DNA from: Thermococcus sp.
Lineage (GTDB): Archaea; Methanobacteriota_B; Thermococci; Thermococcales; Thermococcaceae
Direction: 5' to 3'
Assembly (NCBI RefSeq): GCF_027011145.1
Contig: NZ_JALVAO010000068.1
Location: forward strand, 1 to 43,796
DNA: 43,796 nucleotides
In this document: positions 25,378-34,946 of the stretch, in pieces
Layout: each line of letters starts with the position of its first letter
Position numbering within the stretch: the stretch's first letter is position 1
The notes under the pieces: generated by a model
What the model was told of the DNA's origin: nothing
The model's database searches: none
Seen by the model: the letters and a program-made list of their open reading frames with translations, nothing else
Program-made: the position numbers and the translations under genes

Positions 25378-27018
25378 ATGGCGCAGGTAATCAGTGATAC
25401 TCTTGATGAAGCCATGGCAAGGAACCCCCACCTTCGCAAGTATGTCGACCAGTTCAGGAAAAAGTATGGCAAAATGCCTGAGTTCCATGCCCAGCTCAGC
25501 AGAGACATGAAGGAGATAATGTATCCCAACATTTTGTATCCTGTAGGGGACCCAATATTCATTCACATCTTCGCCGACCCGGCAACAGCAGAGAAGCGCT
25601 ACATCGTTATTGAACCAAGGATTGAAAGCAGAGAAGAGGAAGAGAAGTACAACAAAATCCGAGATAAAATCCTCGAGATAGCTCCCACTAGGGATATTCC
25701 AGAGGAGCAGGAAGAATTTGAGCGCTTCCTCGATGCCCTATTCGATGAAGCCGTTCTTAGCTTGGTCAAATCCGGTAAGGGAAGTCCCTTTGGGAAAGGT
25801 CAGCGATTTGTTATAACCAAAGATGAGATGGAGAAGTTCCGTTATCTTATAAAGCGCGACATCATAGGTATCGGTCCCCTTGAGCCCCTCGCGAGGGACC
25901 CCTACATCGAGGATATCCACATCATCGGTGCCAACAACGTTTCCCTCGTCCACAAGATATTCGAGATGATGCAGACCAACATCACCTTCGGCGACGACGT
26001 CAAGCTCGCCGACTATTTCAAGAACATTTCGGAGCGTATTGGAAGGCCAGTCAGCGACAGGAACCCGATAGTTGACGGTGCGCTCCCTGACGGTTCACGT
26101 ATAAACATCATTTACTCCCCCGATGTATCTATCAAGGGCCCGAGCGCGACAATCCGTAAGTTCTCGGCGACGCCGATAAGCATAACCCAGCTCATAGCAT
26201 GGGGAACACTCAGCGCTGAAGTTGCCGCTTACCTCTGGATAGCCCTTGAGTACGGTATGAGTGTTTTCGTCTGTGGCGAGACCGCTTCCGGTAAGACCAC
26301 TCTCCTCAACTCAATCATTCCCTTCATTAAGCCCGGTTCGAAGATATTTACAGCGGAGGATACGCCCGAGGTTCAGGTGCCACACCCCGTCTGGCAGAGG
26401 CTTATTACCCGTGAACGTGGTCCAGAGGAGAGCAGGGTTACGCTCTTCGACCTCCTTAAAGCAGCTTTGCGTTCGAGACCGAACTACATCATTGTCGGTG
26501 AGATTCGTGGTGCGGAAGGAGCGATAGCCTTCCAGGCAATGCAGACTGGTCACCCTGTCATGGCTACCTTCCACGCAGGTGACATAAAGAAAATGATACA
26601 GCGTTTCACTGGTCACCCGATAAACGTCCCGATAACCTTCATTGACAACCTCAACATAGCCGTTTTCCAGCAGGCGGTTTATGTCAAAGGTAAGTTCCTG
26701 AGAAGGACCGTCAGCGTCGTCGAGATTGAGGGTTACTATGAGGAGCTCGGGGGAGTTGCCACGAGAAACGTCTTTGAGTGGGATGCCGTTGCAGACAAGC
26801 ACATATTTAGAGGTTTCAACAACTCCTACATCCTCGAGAGGAAGATAGCCGAGATAGCCGGTTACGAGGATCCAAAGGATATCTACAACGAGCTCTTTCT
26901 CCGTGCAAGGATTCTGCAAAGGATGGTCGAGCTCGGCATAACCAATTACTGGGACGTTTACAAGGAGATAAAGGCCTTCTACCTTAAGGGTCTTGAGGGC
27001 CTGAGCTTCAGGGTCTGA
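25378..27018 (+). CDS. flaI: FlaI, archaellum assembly and rotation ATPase
   Basis: 546 residues, secretion-superfamily hexameric ATPase. Walker A GETASGKTT lies at about residues 300-308, the Walker B region is IIVGEIRGAEG, and the His box near MATFHAGD is intact. The N-terminal half holds the variable crown domain. FlaI powers both filament assembly and rotation together with FlaJ. The frame is open from 25360, but GGTGGTGTGAT before the ATG at 25378 fixes the start. Confidence 0.96.
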   Translation: MAQVISDTLDEAMARNPHLRKYVDQFRKKYGKMPEFHAQLSRDMKEIMYPNILYPVGDPIFIHIFADPATAEKRYIVIEPRIESREEEEKYNKIRDKILEIAPTRDIPEEQEEFERFLDALFDEAVLSLVKSGKGSPFGKGQRFVITKDEMEKFRYLIKRDIIGIGPLEPLARDPYIEDIHIIGANNVSLVHKIFEMMQTNITFGDDVKLADYFKNISERIGRPVSDRNPIVDGALPDGSRINIIYSPDVSIKGPSATIRKFSATPISITQLIAWGTLSAEVAAYLWIALEYGMSVFVCGETASGKTTLLNSIIPFIKPGSKIFTAEDTPEVQVPHPVWQRLITRERGPEESRVTLFDLLKAALRSRPNYIIVGEIRGAEGAIAFQAMQTGHPVMATFHAGDIKKMIQRFTGHPINVPITFIDNLNIAVFQQAVYVKGKFLRRTVSVVEIEGYYEELGGVATRNVFEWDAVADKHIFRGFNNSYILERKIAEIAGYEDPKDIYNELFLRARILQRMVELGITNYWDVYKEIKAFYLKGLEGLSFRV

Positions 27019-27028
27019 GGTGATGGCA

Positions 27029-28756
27029 ATGGCAGACGAGAAAATCAGTATCTTCACGAAGGCCGACCTAAACATGGAGACATATATTAAGAAAATTTTA
27101 TTGCCTTACATGGGAATCTCAGCGGTGCTTTTTATAGTTATCGGTCTGATGACAAGGATTTTTCCAGTACCTGCAGGATTAAAGGCATTGATGTTTCTGA
27201 TTCCTCTCATTCTTATCGTCTACGCGGCCGTTTATCCCTACATCGTTGCAGATTCGAAGAAGATTTCCATAAACTCAAAGATGCCCTATTTCATCACTTA
27301 CTTTGCCGTTCTATCAACGAGTGAGATGGGCCGTTCCGACCTAATCAAAATCCTCGCCCAGGACCCCAAGCTTGGTGCCATAGCAAGCGAGCTCAAGAAG
27401 GTCCACACAATAGTTAACAAGCTCCACCTCTCGATGCCCGAGGCCTTTCGTTTCCTCGCGAGGAGGACGCCGAGTCAGATGTTCGCCGACTTTCTTGATA
27501 GGCTTGCCTACTCCCTCGACAGCGGTGTCGATCTCAAGGAGTATCTCTTTCAGGAGCAACAGACCGTTATGGACGACTATCAGACCTTCTATGAGGGAGC
27601 TCTCTACGACCTTGATATTTTCAAGGAAATTTACGAATCAATAATAATTTCCGTCGTCTTCATAGCTTCCTTCGTCATTATTGGGCCGATAATCACGGGC
27701 ATGGACATCGGCAGGATGGGCCTCTACGCGGTGGCGATGACCCTCGGTGCGGAGATAGGCATCCTATTGGTTGTTAAGTTTAGAATGCCAGAGGATCCAA
27801 TATGGGCAGACAGTAGGGGGATAAAGGATCCGCGCAGGGAGAGGATAAAACGCGCTGCAATCTACTCGGTCATGGGCATGATCATAACTGCCTTAGTTTA
27901 CGTCCTCATAATAAGGCCCCGCTTTGAGATTCCAACGCCCTTTGCCCTAGCTTTAGTTCTGACGCCCTTCTACTATCTTGGACGCGTAGTTGATAAAGAA
28001 GAGCAGTCTATATTTAGAAAAGATGAGAACTTTCCAGCATTCATCAGGAGTTTGAGCTCTTCCTTAGCTGCTAGCGGAGCTTCTCTAGTTCTTGTTCTCA
28101 AGTACCTCAGCGCCCACGATTTCGGCTCTCTGACAGAGGACATTAAGGCCCTTTACCGCCGTCTGGCAATTCGCGTCGACAGGGATAGGGCATGGGACTT
28201 CTTCATAGCAGGAACCGGGAGCTGGCTCATAGGGATATTCTCCGAGATATTCCGGGAGAGCCTTAGGATGGGTGCTGAGCCTGACTACGTAGGGCTGATT
28301 ATAAGCAGGAATTTTGAGAGGCTTGTCCGTCTCAGGAGAAAAAGACAGCAGAGCATTGCAAGCTTCATTGGTATCATCTACGGCCTAACCGGTGCCTTTG
28401 CGTTTTCCCTCGCAGCGTCGTTTCAGGTTGCCGTCTCAATAAGCAAGATGTTTTCTAACATGAACCTCAACATCGCGAACAACTACATAGGTAATCTCAT
28501 TCACATAATCCCCCCCTCTGGAATGACATTTCTAACCTACATAATGCTGACTCTGATGGTTCTCCATTCCCTCCTTGCGGCGATGGTTATCAAGCTCGCT
28601 GATGGAGGGCATATCCTTGGTTCTGCCAAGTATTTTGTAGTTCTAGTGTGGATATTCGCGGTTGGAATGTACCTTGGACAGAGCCTCATGGCGAAGATGA
28701 TGAACCTCGGAAGTGGAAACGCCGAGATCGTGACGTACCTTTTGGGGGTGATATGA
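27029..28756 (+). CDS. flaJ: FlaJ, archaellum membrane platform protein
   Basis: About 575 residues with two T2SF-like domains and about nine membrane helices grouped near residues 30-80, 205-265, 280-325 and 445-572. It is the platform on which FlaI acts. GTG 27020, ATG 27023 and ATG 27029 are possible starts; GAGGTG at 27017-27022 best serves ATG 27029. The stop TGA overlaps the next start region, implying coupling with the following surface-protein gene. Confidence 0.94.
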   Translation: MADEKISIFTKADLNMETYIKKILLPYMGISAVLFIVIGLMTRIFPVPAGLKALMFLIPLILIVYAAVYPYIVADSKKISINSKMPYFITYFAVLSTSEMGRSDLIKILAQDPKLGAIASELKKVHTIVNKLHLSMPEAFRFLARRTPSQMFADFLDRLAYSLDSGVDLKEYLFQEQQTVMDDYQTFYEGALYDLDIFKEIYESIIISVVFIASFVIIGPIITGMDIGRMGLYAVAMTLGAEIGILLVVKFRMPEDPIWADSRGIKDPRRERIKRAAIYSVMGMIITALVYVLIIRPRFEIPTPFALALVLTPFYYLGRVVDKEEQSIFRKDENFPAFIRSLSSSLAASGASLVLVLKYLSAHDFGSLTEDIKALYRRLAIRVDRDRAWDFFIAGTGSWLIGIFSEIFRESLRMGAEPDYVGLIISRNFERLVRLRRKRQQSIASFIGIIYGLTGAFAFSLAASFQVAVSISKMFSNMNLNIANNYIGNLIHIIPPSGMTFLTYIMLTLMVLHSLLAAMVIKLADGGHILGSAKYFVVLVWIFAVGMYLGQSLMAKMMNLGSGNAEIVTYLLGVI

Positions 28757-30678
28757 TGAGAAAACTCGTTGCACTGCTCTTCATCATGCTCCTTCCCCTT
28801 GCAGGTGCATCAACGTTCAGTGGCTACATTGGGGTTCCGTCTACAGTGGGCATTGGAAACTACACCGTGAACATCATGGACGTTTCGTTTGAAGATGGCT
28901 CCCTTCTGCTGGCTGTTGATTCGCCAAACTGGAGCGGAATTAAAAAACTCCCCCTTGGTGGGACCCTTTACCTCGGTGAGATGAACCTGACCTTCAAGCG
29001 GGTGTTCATAGGTTCCAACCCGCTTGTCCTTCTCTCGGCGAATTTCCCCTACCTACTGCCCGGCCAGAACGTAACCCTTGGACCGTATAGGATTGAAATA
29101 ATCTCGGTTACCCAGAACGGGGTTGAGGTAAAGGTCAGCTATGGAAACGAGAGCCAGACCTTCAAGTCCTCTTTCCGCTTTAAGAACCTCGTCGCCAACG
29201 TTTCTGGATTTTTCCCTGTTTACTCGGGTTATTTGAAACTCAACGAGAGCTTCTCCTTTGCGGGTAAAACCGTAACCTTCACAGGTGCCAGGGTCGAGAA
29301 CACCACGGGGGGCTTCATCGAGACTGTGTTCTTCTCCTATAACAACGAGACGTATCCAATTTCAGTTGGGAACGAGAGCAGGGTGGGGCCGTTCCTAGTT
29401 AAGGTTGAGGACCTCGTTGGGCTCAACTACACCAAAGTTGACGTCCACTTCCTCGGCGTTTCGATGAACCTTACAATCGTCCCAAACGAGGTATTTTCCC
29501 TCGCACCGGGCCAGACAAGGAACGTTGGTCCCTACGTCTTCCGCTACGACTATTACTTGGGCAACAAGCTCAAGGTTTCACTCCTCAACCCCTGTCAGGT
29601 TGTCCTCACATCAACTTCTCTGGTGGTTTCCAACGTATCGACTCTCCTCTATCACAAGGGCCTGACGGTTATTCCCTTATCAATTGACGCCAACGGAACG
29701 GCCCAGTTTGCGGATTTCATAAACCCTGAGGAGCTCCCATCTCTAGATAAGGTTGCCAACGTTCTCGTCTCATTGACGGACGGAAACGCCCGGCAGTACA
29801 TTCCAACGACCATCAGGATTCAAGTGGAGAACACGGGCAATGTTACTCTCTCAAACCTGACAATCAAGTTCGTTCCGGGGGATGTTAAGGTTTTATCGGG
29901 AAGGGAGTTCTTCCTGAAGTCCTTGAAACCCGGGGAAAAGAAAACCCTGGAACTGGTTGTCATTCCCATGAAATCGGGCAACGTTTCAGCGGGGAGGGTT
30001 ACGGTAACCGCAATGGCTCCCTATGAGCTTGCCTGCGGTGGTTACACCCTCCTCAAGTTCTCCTCCAACGAGCTAACCCTTCACGTCAGGCCCACTAAGG
30101 TTTCCTACTCCCTCAACGTTTCTGCCCCTGCCAACGTCTCCCTTTACAGACCGATTAACCTTACGGTCCTCGTCAAAAACACCGGGGAAGAAGCCTTGCC
30201 GGCTAACCTTACCCTTACCGTTCCGCCCGGTGTTGCGATGGCATCATCTGGCAGTATCTTCGCCAGCGGGAGCAACGTTGTTATACCACTCCAGCTGTCT
30301 CCTGGAAATGAGAGTTTGGTCACCTTCGTCTTAATTCCTTATACAAGCGGTGAGAAGTCCTTCAAGGTGGCAGTCGTTTCAGTTCCGGGCATTGTAAACG
30401 AGACGAGCTTTTCCATAAACGTCCGGGGTGGGGAGAACGAGGGCAACAAACAGCCTGCCCAAACGGTAACCATCACAGAGACCATGACGGAGAAAGCGAA
30501 CTCCACCGTTACGGTAACCGTCACCAAAACGCAGACTCAGGTCAGAACCGTGACAAAGACAACTACCTCGAGCGTTCCCTATACGCCCTTCAAGACAAAG
30601 ATAATCTGGCTGGTGGTTGGACTTATTGCTGGAGCGGGAATAATAATAGCCATAGCATGGTACCAGGCCAGGTCATAG
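28756..30678 (+). CDS. membrane-anchored surface protein at the end of the archaellum operon, unknown function
   Basis: 640 residues. Signal peptide (MRKLVALLFIMLLPLAGAS) is followed by about five related beta modules of 60-70 residues, each with a G-P/N-Y-x-V/I pattern (for example GIGNYTVNI, LGPYRIEII, VGPFLVKV, VGPYVFRY). Two CARDB/NEW3-like Ig domains follow (about 340-450 and 465-570; VENTGNVTLSNLTIKF, VKNTGEEALPANLTL), then a Thr/Val-rich stalk and a C-terminal membrane helix (IIWLVVGLIAGAGIIIAIAW). It has many N-glycosylation sequons. The frame runs back into flaJ, but GGGGGTGAT before ATG 28753/28756 sets the start. Coupling with flaJ suggests a role in the archaellum envelope passage. 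Confidence 0.85.
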   Translation: MRKLVALLFIMLLPLAGASTFSGYIGVPSTVGIGNYTVNIMDVSFEDGSLLLAVDSPNWSGIKKLPLGGTLYLGEMNLTFKRVFIGSNPLVLLSANFPYLLPGQNVTLGPYRIEIISVTQNGVEVKVSYGNESQTFKSSFRFKNLVANVSGFFPVYSGYLKLNESFSFAGKTVTFTGARVENTTGGFIETVFFSYNNETYPISVGNESRVGPFLVKVEDLVGLNYTKVDVHFLGVSMNLTIVPNEVFSLAPGQTRNVGPYVFRYDYYLGNKLKVSLLNPCQVVLTSTSLVVSNVSTLLYHKGLTVIPLSIDANGTAQFADFINPEELPSLDKVANVLVSLTDGNARQYIPTTIRIQVENTGNVTLSNLTIKFVPGDVKVLSGREFFLKSLKPGEKKTLELVVIPMKSGNVSAGRVTVTAMAPYELACGGYTLLKFSSNELTLHVRPTKVSYSLNVSAPANVSLYRPINLTVLVKNTGEEALPANLTLTVPPGVAMASSGSIFASGSNVVIPLQLSPGNESLVTFVLIPYTSGEKSFKVAVVSVPGIVNETSFSINVRGGENEGNKQPAQTVTITETMTEKANSTVTVTVTKTQTQVRTVTKTTTSSVPYTPFKTKIIWLVVGLIAGAGIIIAIAWYQARS

Positions 30679-30722
30679 TGAGCCTTTTATCTCCTTACTT
30701 CTAATTTGTCATGGGGGTTTAA

Positions 30723-31373
<651 letters not shown>

Positions 31374-31412
31374 GCTTTTAAGTACCCCTCCCTTTCATAA
31401 CCCGGTGATAGA

Positions 31413-32033
31413 ATGAGGCTCATAGCGTTTGACGTTGAGGGGACGCTCGTAAAGGCGCGTTCAAGCTGGGTTGAACTCCACAAGAGGTTCGGCACGTGGG
31501 AGAAAGGGAAGGAGTATGCCCAACTCTTCTTTGCCGGGAAGATTGACTATGAAAAATGGGCCGAGCTTGATGCATCCCTCTGGCTCGGCAGAAGCAGAGA
31601 AGAAATCCTTGAGTGGGCGAACTCGGTTGAATACAACGACTACGCTTTTGAGCTGGTGGAGTTTTTGCGCGAGAATGGTTTCAAAATAGCTCTCCTGTCG
31701 AGCGGTCTCATGTGCCTCGCGGGAAGGGTTGCGAGAGAGCTAAAGGCCGATTACGTTTTCGCTAACGAGCTGGTCTTTAAAGACGGCAAGGTTGCAGGGG
31801 TAATACCAAGGGTGGACTTTGAGGGTAAAGGGGTAATCCTGAGACAACTAAAGGAGCAGCTCAAGCCGGAACTGACAGTGGCTGTTGGCGACGGCTTCAA
31901 CGACCTCAGCATGTTCCGCGAAGCGGACGTGGCGATAGCCATAAACCCGCACGAGGGTGTTGAGGGTGACCACGTCGTCGAAAGCCTAAGAGAAGTGCGG
32001 GAGATAATCGAAGGCCTAATAGGGGGTCGGTGA
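31413..32033 (+). CDS. HAD-superfamily phosphatase, SerB/ThrH-like
   Basis: 206 residues. Motif I FDVEGTLV has Asp7 as nucleophile and Glu9 in place of the usual second Asp, a D-x-E variant seen in ThrH-like and some archaeal enzymes. Motif II is LLSSG, motif III Lys in GKG, motif IV VGDGFNDLSMF. The cap is small and helical (C1 type). The likely substrate is a small phosphomonoester such as phosphoserine; specificity is not readable. GGTGATAGA precedes the ATG. The stop codon overlaps a C/D guide RNA on the other strand. Confidence 0.88.
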   Translation: MRLIAFDVEGTLVKARSSWVELHKRFGTWEKGKEYAQLFFAGKIDYEKWAELDASLWLGRSREEILEWANSVEYNDYAFELVEFLRENGFKIALLSSGLMCLAGRVARELKADYVFANELVFKDGKVAGVIPRVDFEGKGVILRQLKEQLKPELTVAVGDGFNDLSMFREADVAIAINPHEGVEGDHVVESLREVREIIEGLIGGR

Positions 32034-32080
32034 AGGGCGTGGTCATCACGCCTCAGCAAAGCAAAAGCTCGTCATCCCCC
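32022..32080 (-). ncRNA. C/D-box guide RNA (sRNA A)
   Basis: On the minus strand: stem GGGGG (32080-32076), box C ATGACGA (32075-32069), 12-nt guide (32068-32057), box D' CTGA (32056-32053), GGC, box C' GTGATGA (32049-32043), 12-nt guide CCACGCCCTTCA (32042-32031), box D CCGA (32030-32027), stem CCCCC. Guide length, order and size (59 nt) are those of archaeal 2'-O-methylation guides. The second guide is complementary to TGAAGGGCGTGG, which resembles the conserved GAUGAAGGRCGUG region near the 5' end of 23S rRNA (from memory). Terminal boxes vary together (C and D both have C for U). Confidence 0.82.
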
Positions 32081-32142
32081 TGTCGGCCCGGCCGGAACCC
32101 CCGGTTCACGATTCCCCAGGGAGGGCGGGCGCCGGGCCGGGG
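32081..32142 (-). ncRNA. H/ACA-type guide RNA directly upstream of sRNA A
   Basis: On the minus strand, CGGCCCGGC (32139-32131) pairs perfectly with GCCGGGCCG (32092-32084) and is followed at once by ACA (32083-32081). Inside are a GC-rich 5' pocket strand, an upper stem CCCTGG/CCGGGG, and a loop GGAATCGTGAA with the GA/UGA pattern of a K-loop bound by L7Ae. The single hairpin of about 60 nt plus ACA is the archaeal H/ACA form. The target was not identified. It may share a transcript with sRNA A, which begins at the next base. Confidence 0.7.
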
Positions 32143-32157
32143 AAAAATTGGAAAAAC

Positions 32158-32166
32158 GCCTTAAAA
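32158..32166 (-). promoter_or_regulatory. putative TATA box for the guide-RNA locus
   Basis: On the minus strand GTTTTAAGG lies about 20-25 bp before the H/ACA 5' end, between the peptidase stop and the RNA. The position fits a dedicated promoter. Confidence 0.5.
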
Positions 32167-32168
32167 CT

Positions 32169-33386
32169 TTAGAGGCCCATCAGCTTGAGCTCGAGCCACC
32201 AGAATATGTCGCCGATGAAGTAGCTTATCAAGAAACCCAGGAATATTGCCGGAGCGAAGGGCATAGCCTTCTTTCTTAAAAACCTGTTCTCAAGTCTTCC
32301 CTCAGCGACAAGCCTCTTTAATTCCTCAATCTGCTCCTTCGTCAGGCCTTCGGCCGTTGGTGATGCGATGACCTTTCCATAGTCCGGCTTGAGGATTGAG
32401 AAATCAGCTCTCATGAGCGCGACCTTAAGCCTCTCGAAGGGGTCCGTTCTGTCGCGTTTTACTTCCCCGTCTTTCTCGAAGATTGTTTCACCCAGTATGT
32501 CCCACTCCCTGAGCTCTTCAACGGGAACCTCCTCGATGAGGACGTTCCGCCTTATGAACCTGACGAGGGCCAGGAAGATCTTGAAGGCATAGAGGAACGC
32601 GAGAAGCTTTATAAAGGCGATAACAGTGCTTTCCGGCGAGAGGTATACGAGATAGGCCAGGATGAGGGCACCAATAGCGTCTCCGATTTTCCCGAGCTTG
32701 CCGAAGACCGTTATGAGAACTATCGCGAGGAGCCAGCCCGCTATGGGGTTCAACTGGAGGCCGAGACCCCTTTTGAGGATAACCCGAACACCAATGGCCC
32801 CCATAATCCAGAGGGAAAGCTCGAGGGTAAGGCCCGCTCCGGAGACGAATATCTCCTTGAGCTCAGAGAAGCGCTTCCTAAGGAGTATAATGCCGAAGGC
32901 GTAGAGGAATATGAACGGAAACACCGCGATAAGGCTGTTGAGGAGAATTGCCACGGGATAAAGGGGATAATGGACGTAGTAAGGCGCAGTTATCTTGGCC
33001 GTATCGGGAGGATAGGGCAGGAGGGCTGAAAACCCCGCAAGAATTATGGCATCACCGCTCGCCCATGCCCCTATGTAAAACAGAAACAGGCCGAGGGCCA
33101 GACCCACGAAGAGGGCTATAATACCCGAAAGGGCAACTAAGAGATTTCCTTCACTCAGGCCTTTGTAGAGATAATACAGGATTCCGATTTCAACGGCCGG
33201 GACTGGTAGTTTAACGAGCCAGCCCGGAAGGTTAACCTCTTCTTCGCCTTCATCCCACCCCAGCAACTTCCCGATGAGGGCCAGAAGAACCGAGACGTGG
33301 TTGTCGAAGATGAAGCCGGTCTTCAGGTCGGTATAAGAAGTAACGAAACCCATAACTAGGCCCGCCAGAAGAGGTACGACTTCCAT
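32169..33386 (-). CDS. archaeal type IV prepilin/prearchaellin peptidase (A24 family)
   Basis: A 405-residue membrane aspartic protease that removes class III signal peptides. The two catalytic aspartates are D20 (SYTDLKTGFIFD) and D112 (GAWASGDAIIL). At least eight membrane helices are visible, and a cytosolic region (about 300-375) interrupts the C-terminal part. It is longer than FlaK (about 230 residues) and nearer to EppA-like enzymes. It is preceded 9 bp upstream by a small pilin gene with an EppA-type signal. Whether it also processes the archaellins cannot be told, but no other A24 enzyme is in the window. Confidence 0.85.
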   Translation of the reverse strand: MEVVPLLAGLVMGFVTSYTDLKTGFIFDNHVSVLLALIGKLLGWDEGEEEVNLPGWLVKLPVPAVEIGILYYLYKGLSEGNLLVALSGIIALFVGLALGLFLFYIGAWASGDAIILAGFSALLPYPPDTAKITAPYYVHYPLYPVAILLNSLIAVFPFIFLYAFGIILLRKRFSELKEIFVSGAGLTLELSLWIMGAIGVRVILKRGLGLQLNPIAGWLLAIVLITVFGKLGKIGDAIGALILAYLVYLSPESTVIAFIKLLAFLYAFKIFLALVRFIRRNVLIEEVPVEELREWDILGETIFEKDGEVKRDRTDPFERLKVALMRADFSILKPDYGKVIASPTAEGLTKEQIEELKRLVAEGRLENRFLRKKAMPFAPAIFLGFLISYFIGDIFWWLELKLMGL

Positions 33387-33395
33387 GCTTCCACC

Positions 33396-33560
33396 TCACA
33401 GATTTTCAAGAAGCTGAGCTCTCGTTTGGTTGATGTACTTGTTTATTGAGTTATTAATGGTCTGCATCGACTGGAAGATTGTCCTCGCTGCTATCAGTAC
33501 TAGAACTAAGACTGCGGCGAGCATGAAAAGGTATTCAATAGCTGTTTGAGCCCTTCGCAT
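33396..33560 (-). CDS. small type IV pilin-like protein (54 residues)
   Basis: Translating the minus strand from the ATG at 33560 (SD GGGAGG) gives a 54-residue protein. It starts MRRA and continues [20 protein letters not shown], then a helical tail ending LLENL. The Q-T-A-x-E-Y-L motif right after a short basic leader is the DUF361-type class III signal recognised by EppA-like peptidases. The stop is at 33396-33398, 9 bp before the peptidase start, so substrate and protease are adjacent. It is too short for usual ORF cut-offs. Confidence 0.85.
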   Translation of the reverse strand: MRRAQTAIEYLFMLAAVLVLVLIAARTIFQSMQTINNSINKYINQTRAQLLENL

Positions 33561-33628
33561 GGTTCCTCCCAATAGAGTTACGGCCCAAAGGCTTTAAAAG
33601 TTTCCCCGAACTTTTTCCGGGAGTGAAG

Positions 33629-33967
33629 ATGAAGGTTTACAGGCTCTTTGTGAGAGATGAATACCTGGACTTCATAAAGTCTGGCCAGAAGAGGATTGAG
33701 GTGAGGGTTGCCTATCCCCAGCTTAGAAAAATTCAGCCCGGGGACAAGATTATCTTCAACGACTCGATTCCTGCAGTTGTGACCCAGGTCAAGCGCTACG
33801 AGACGTTTCGTCAGGTTCTGAGGGAAGAACCGATAAAGAAAATCTTTCCGGATGAACCGAGCTTTGAGAGAGCAGTAAAGAGGTTCCACAACCTCTACCC
33901 AAAGTGGAAGGAGAACCGCTACGGTGTTATAGCCATCAAGTTCAAGCTTATCGGTGAGGGGAGATGA
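33629..33967 (+). CDS. ASCH-domain protein 1
   Basis: About 112 residues, a single ASCH (PUA-like) domain: [55 protein letters not shown] domains bind or hydrolyse RNA/nucleosides. GTG at 33623 is possible, but GGAGTG before the ATG at 33629 favours the latter. It overlaps the next ASCH gene by 4 bp (ATGA). Confidence 0.85.
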   Translation: MKVYRLFVRDEYLDFIKSGQKRIEVRVAYPQLRKIQPGDKIIFNDSIPAVVTQVKRYETFRQVLREEPIKKIFPDEPSFERAVKRFHNLYPKWKENRYGVIAIKFKLIGEGR

Positions 33968-34533
33968 AGCACCTTGAGTTCGACGGTCGCTACGCCGATG
34001 CCATACTTAAGGGTAGGAAGAGGGCAACCGTCAGGCTCGGAAGGCGACCAAACCTCAGGGAAGGGGATGAAGTTCTAATCCACGCCGGTGGATACGCCAT
34101 AGGTAAGGCCGTAATTGAGAGGGTTGAGAGCAAGACTGTCAAAGAGCTTACCGATGAGGACGCTTTTCTCGACGGGTTTTCGAGCAGGGAGGAGCTAATC
34201 AACGCTTTAAAGGAACACTACAAATGGGTGAACGACGACTCGAGGGCACACGTTATCGTTTTCCGCCTCGTGGAGAAGTTTGATAAACCCGTGATGAGCT
34301 CCGACTACGCCTACGAGGGGAACCTTCCGGTGGAGATAGCCGAGAAGGCCCTCAAATACCTCGACCTCCCAGAGGAAGATAGAAGGCTCATAGAACTGTT
34401 CCTCAAGACGGGAAGCCTGAGAAAAGCCGCTTATAGACTCGGTGGATTGAACAAGCGCTACCTTATAAGGGAAGCACTCAGGAGAGCATATGAAGAGCTC
34501 AAAAAGAGGGGAATCATGAAACCAAAGCTTTAA
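33964..34533 (+). CDS. ASCH-domain protein 2 with helical C-terminal extension
   Basis: 189 residues: an ASCH domain (about 1-110; [41 protein letters not shown]) followed by a helical tail of about 75 residues ([42 protein letters not shown]) that looks like a helix-turn-helix. It is translationally coupled to ASCH protein 1. A role in RNA modification or regulation is inference. Its 3' end overlaps the convergent RAM-domain gene by 20 bp. Confidence 0.83.
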   Translation: MKHLEFDGRYADAILKGRKRATVRLGRRPNLREGDEVLIHAGGYAIGKAVIERVESKTVKELTDEDAFLDGFSSREELINALKEHYKWVNDDSRAHVIVFRLVEKFDKPVMSSDYAYEGNLPVEIAEKALKYLDLPEEDRRLIELFLKTGSLRKAAYRLGGLNKRYLIREALRRAYEELKKRGIMKPKL

Positions 34534-34795
34534 CGCTTTCGAGGAACGCTACCGTCTCCTCGCCATCGACTTCCCTCTTAACTGCCGAGAGCTTAACGGG
34601 CATGAGCTTGAAGGTGTTTCCGTTGATTAGCCTCCTCAGGGTTTTCTCAAACTCCTCGAGTTCATCCTCACTTGCAAAGTCGACCTTGGCTATGAAGTCG
34701 TACTCACCGTAGAGCCAGTGCCCCTTAACTGGAATTTTTTCAAGGACTTCGTCCCTAACTCCCCATACGAGGAGTATTGCCTCGATTTCTCCCAC
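34514..34795 (-). CDS. stand-alone RAM (Lrp/AsnC ligand-binding) domain protein
   Basis: 93 residues resembling only the ligand-binding/oligomerising domain of Lrp/AsnC regulators (EAILLVWGVRDEVLEKI, HWLYGEYDFIAKVDF, LEEFEKTLRRLI), with no DNA-binding part. Such proteins may bind amino acids or partner with full-length Lrp proteins. The GTG start at 34795 lies inside a perfect AGGAGGTG, which is unusual: no ATG, GTG or TTG is correctly spaced downstream. Confidence 0.75.
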   Translation of the reverse strand: MGEIEAILLVWGVRDEVLEKIPVKGHWLYGEYDFIAKVDFASEDELEEFEKTLRRLINGNTFKLMPVKLSAVKREVDGEETVAFLESVKALVS

Positions 34796-34946
34796 CTCCT
34801 GGCAGGAAAAAGCGTTTTTCCTCGATAAAAGTCTTTCTCAATTTTTTCCGTCAAACCTTCAAATCCCCGAAAGATTTTAGGCCTCGGTTCGTCTCTATGG
34901 CGGGAAGTGTTTTAATGTCTCCTCCGAATCCAGAGCGGTGGTAGCT

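Noticed and set aside
32022-32080. Plus-strand reading of sRNA A
   Set aside because: The plus strand lacks ordered C, D', C' and D boxes; the minus strand has all four at correct spacing.
34796-34946. Possible RNA gene between the RAM-domain gene and the second HAD gene
   Set aside because: No C/D or H/ACA boxes and no stable stem were found; only T-rich and promoter-like sequence is present.
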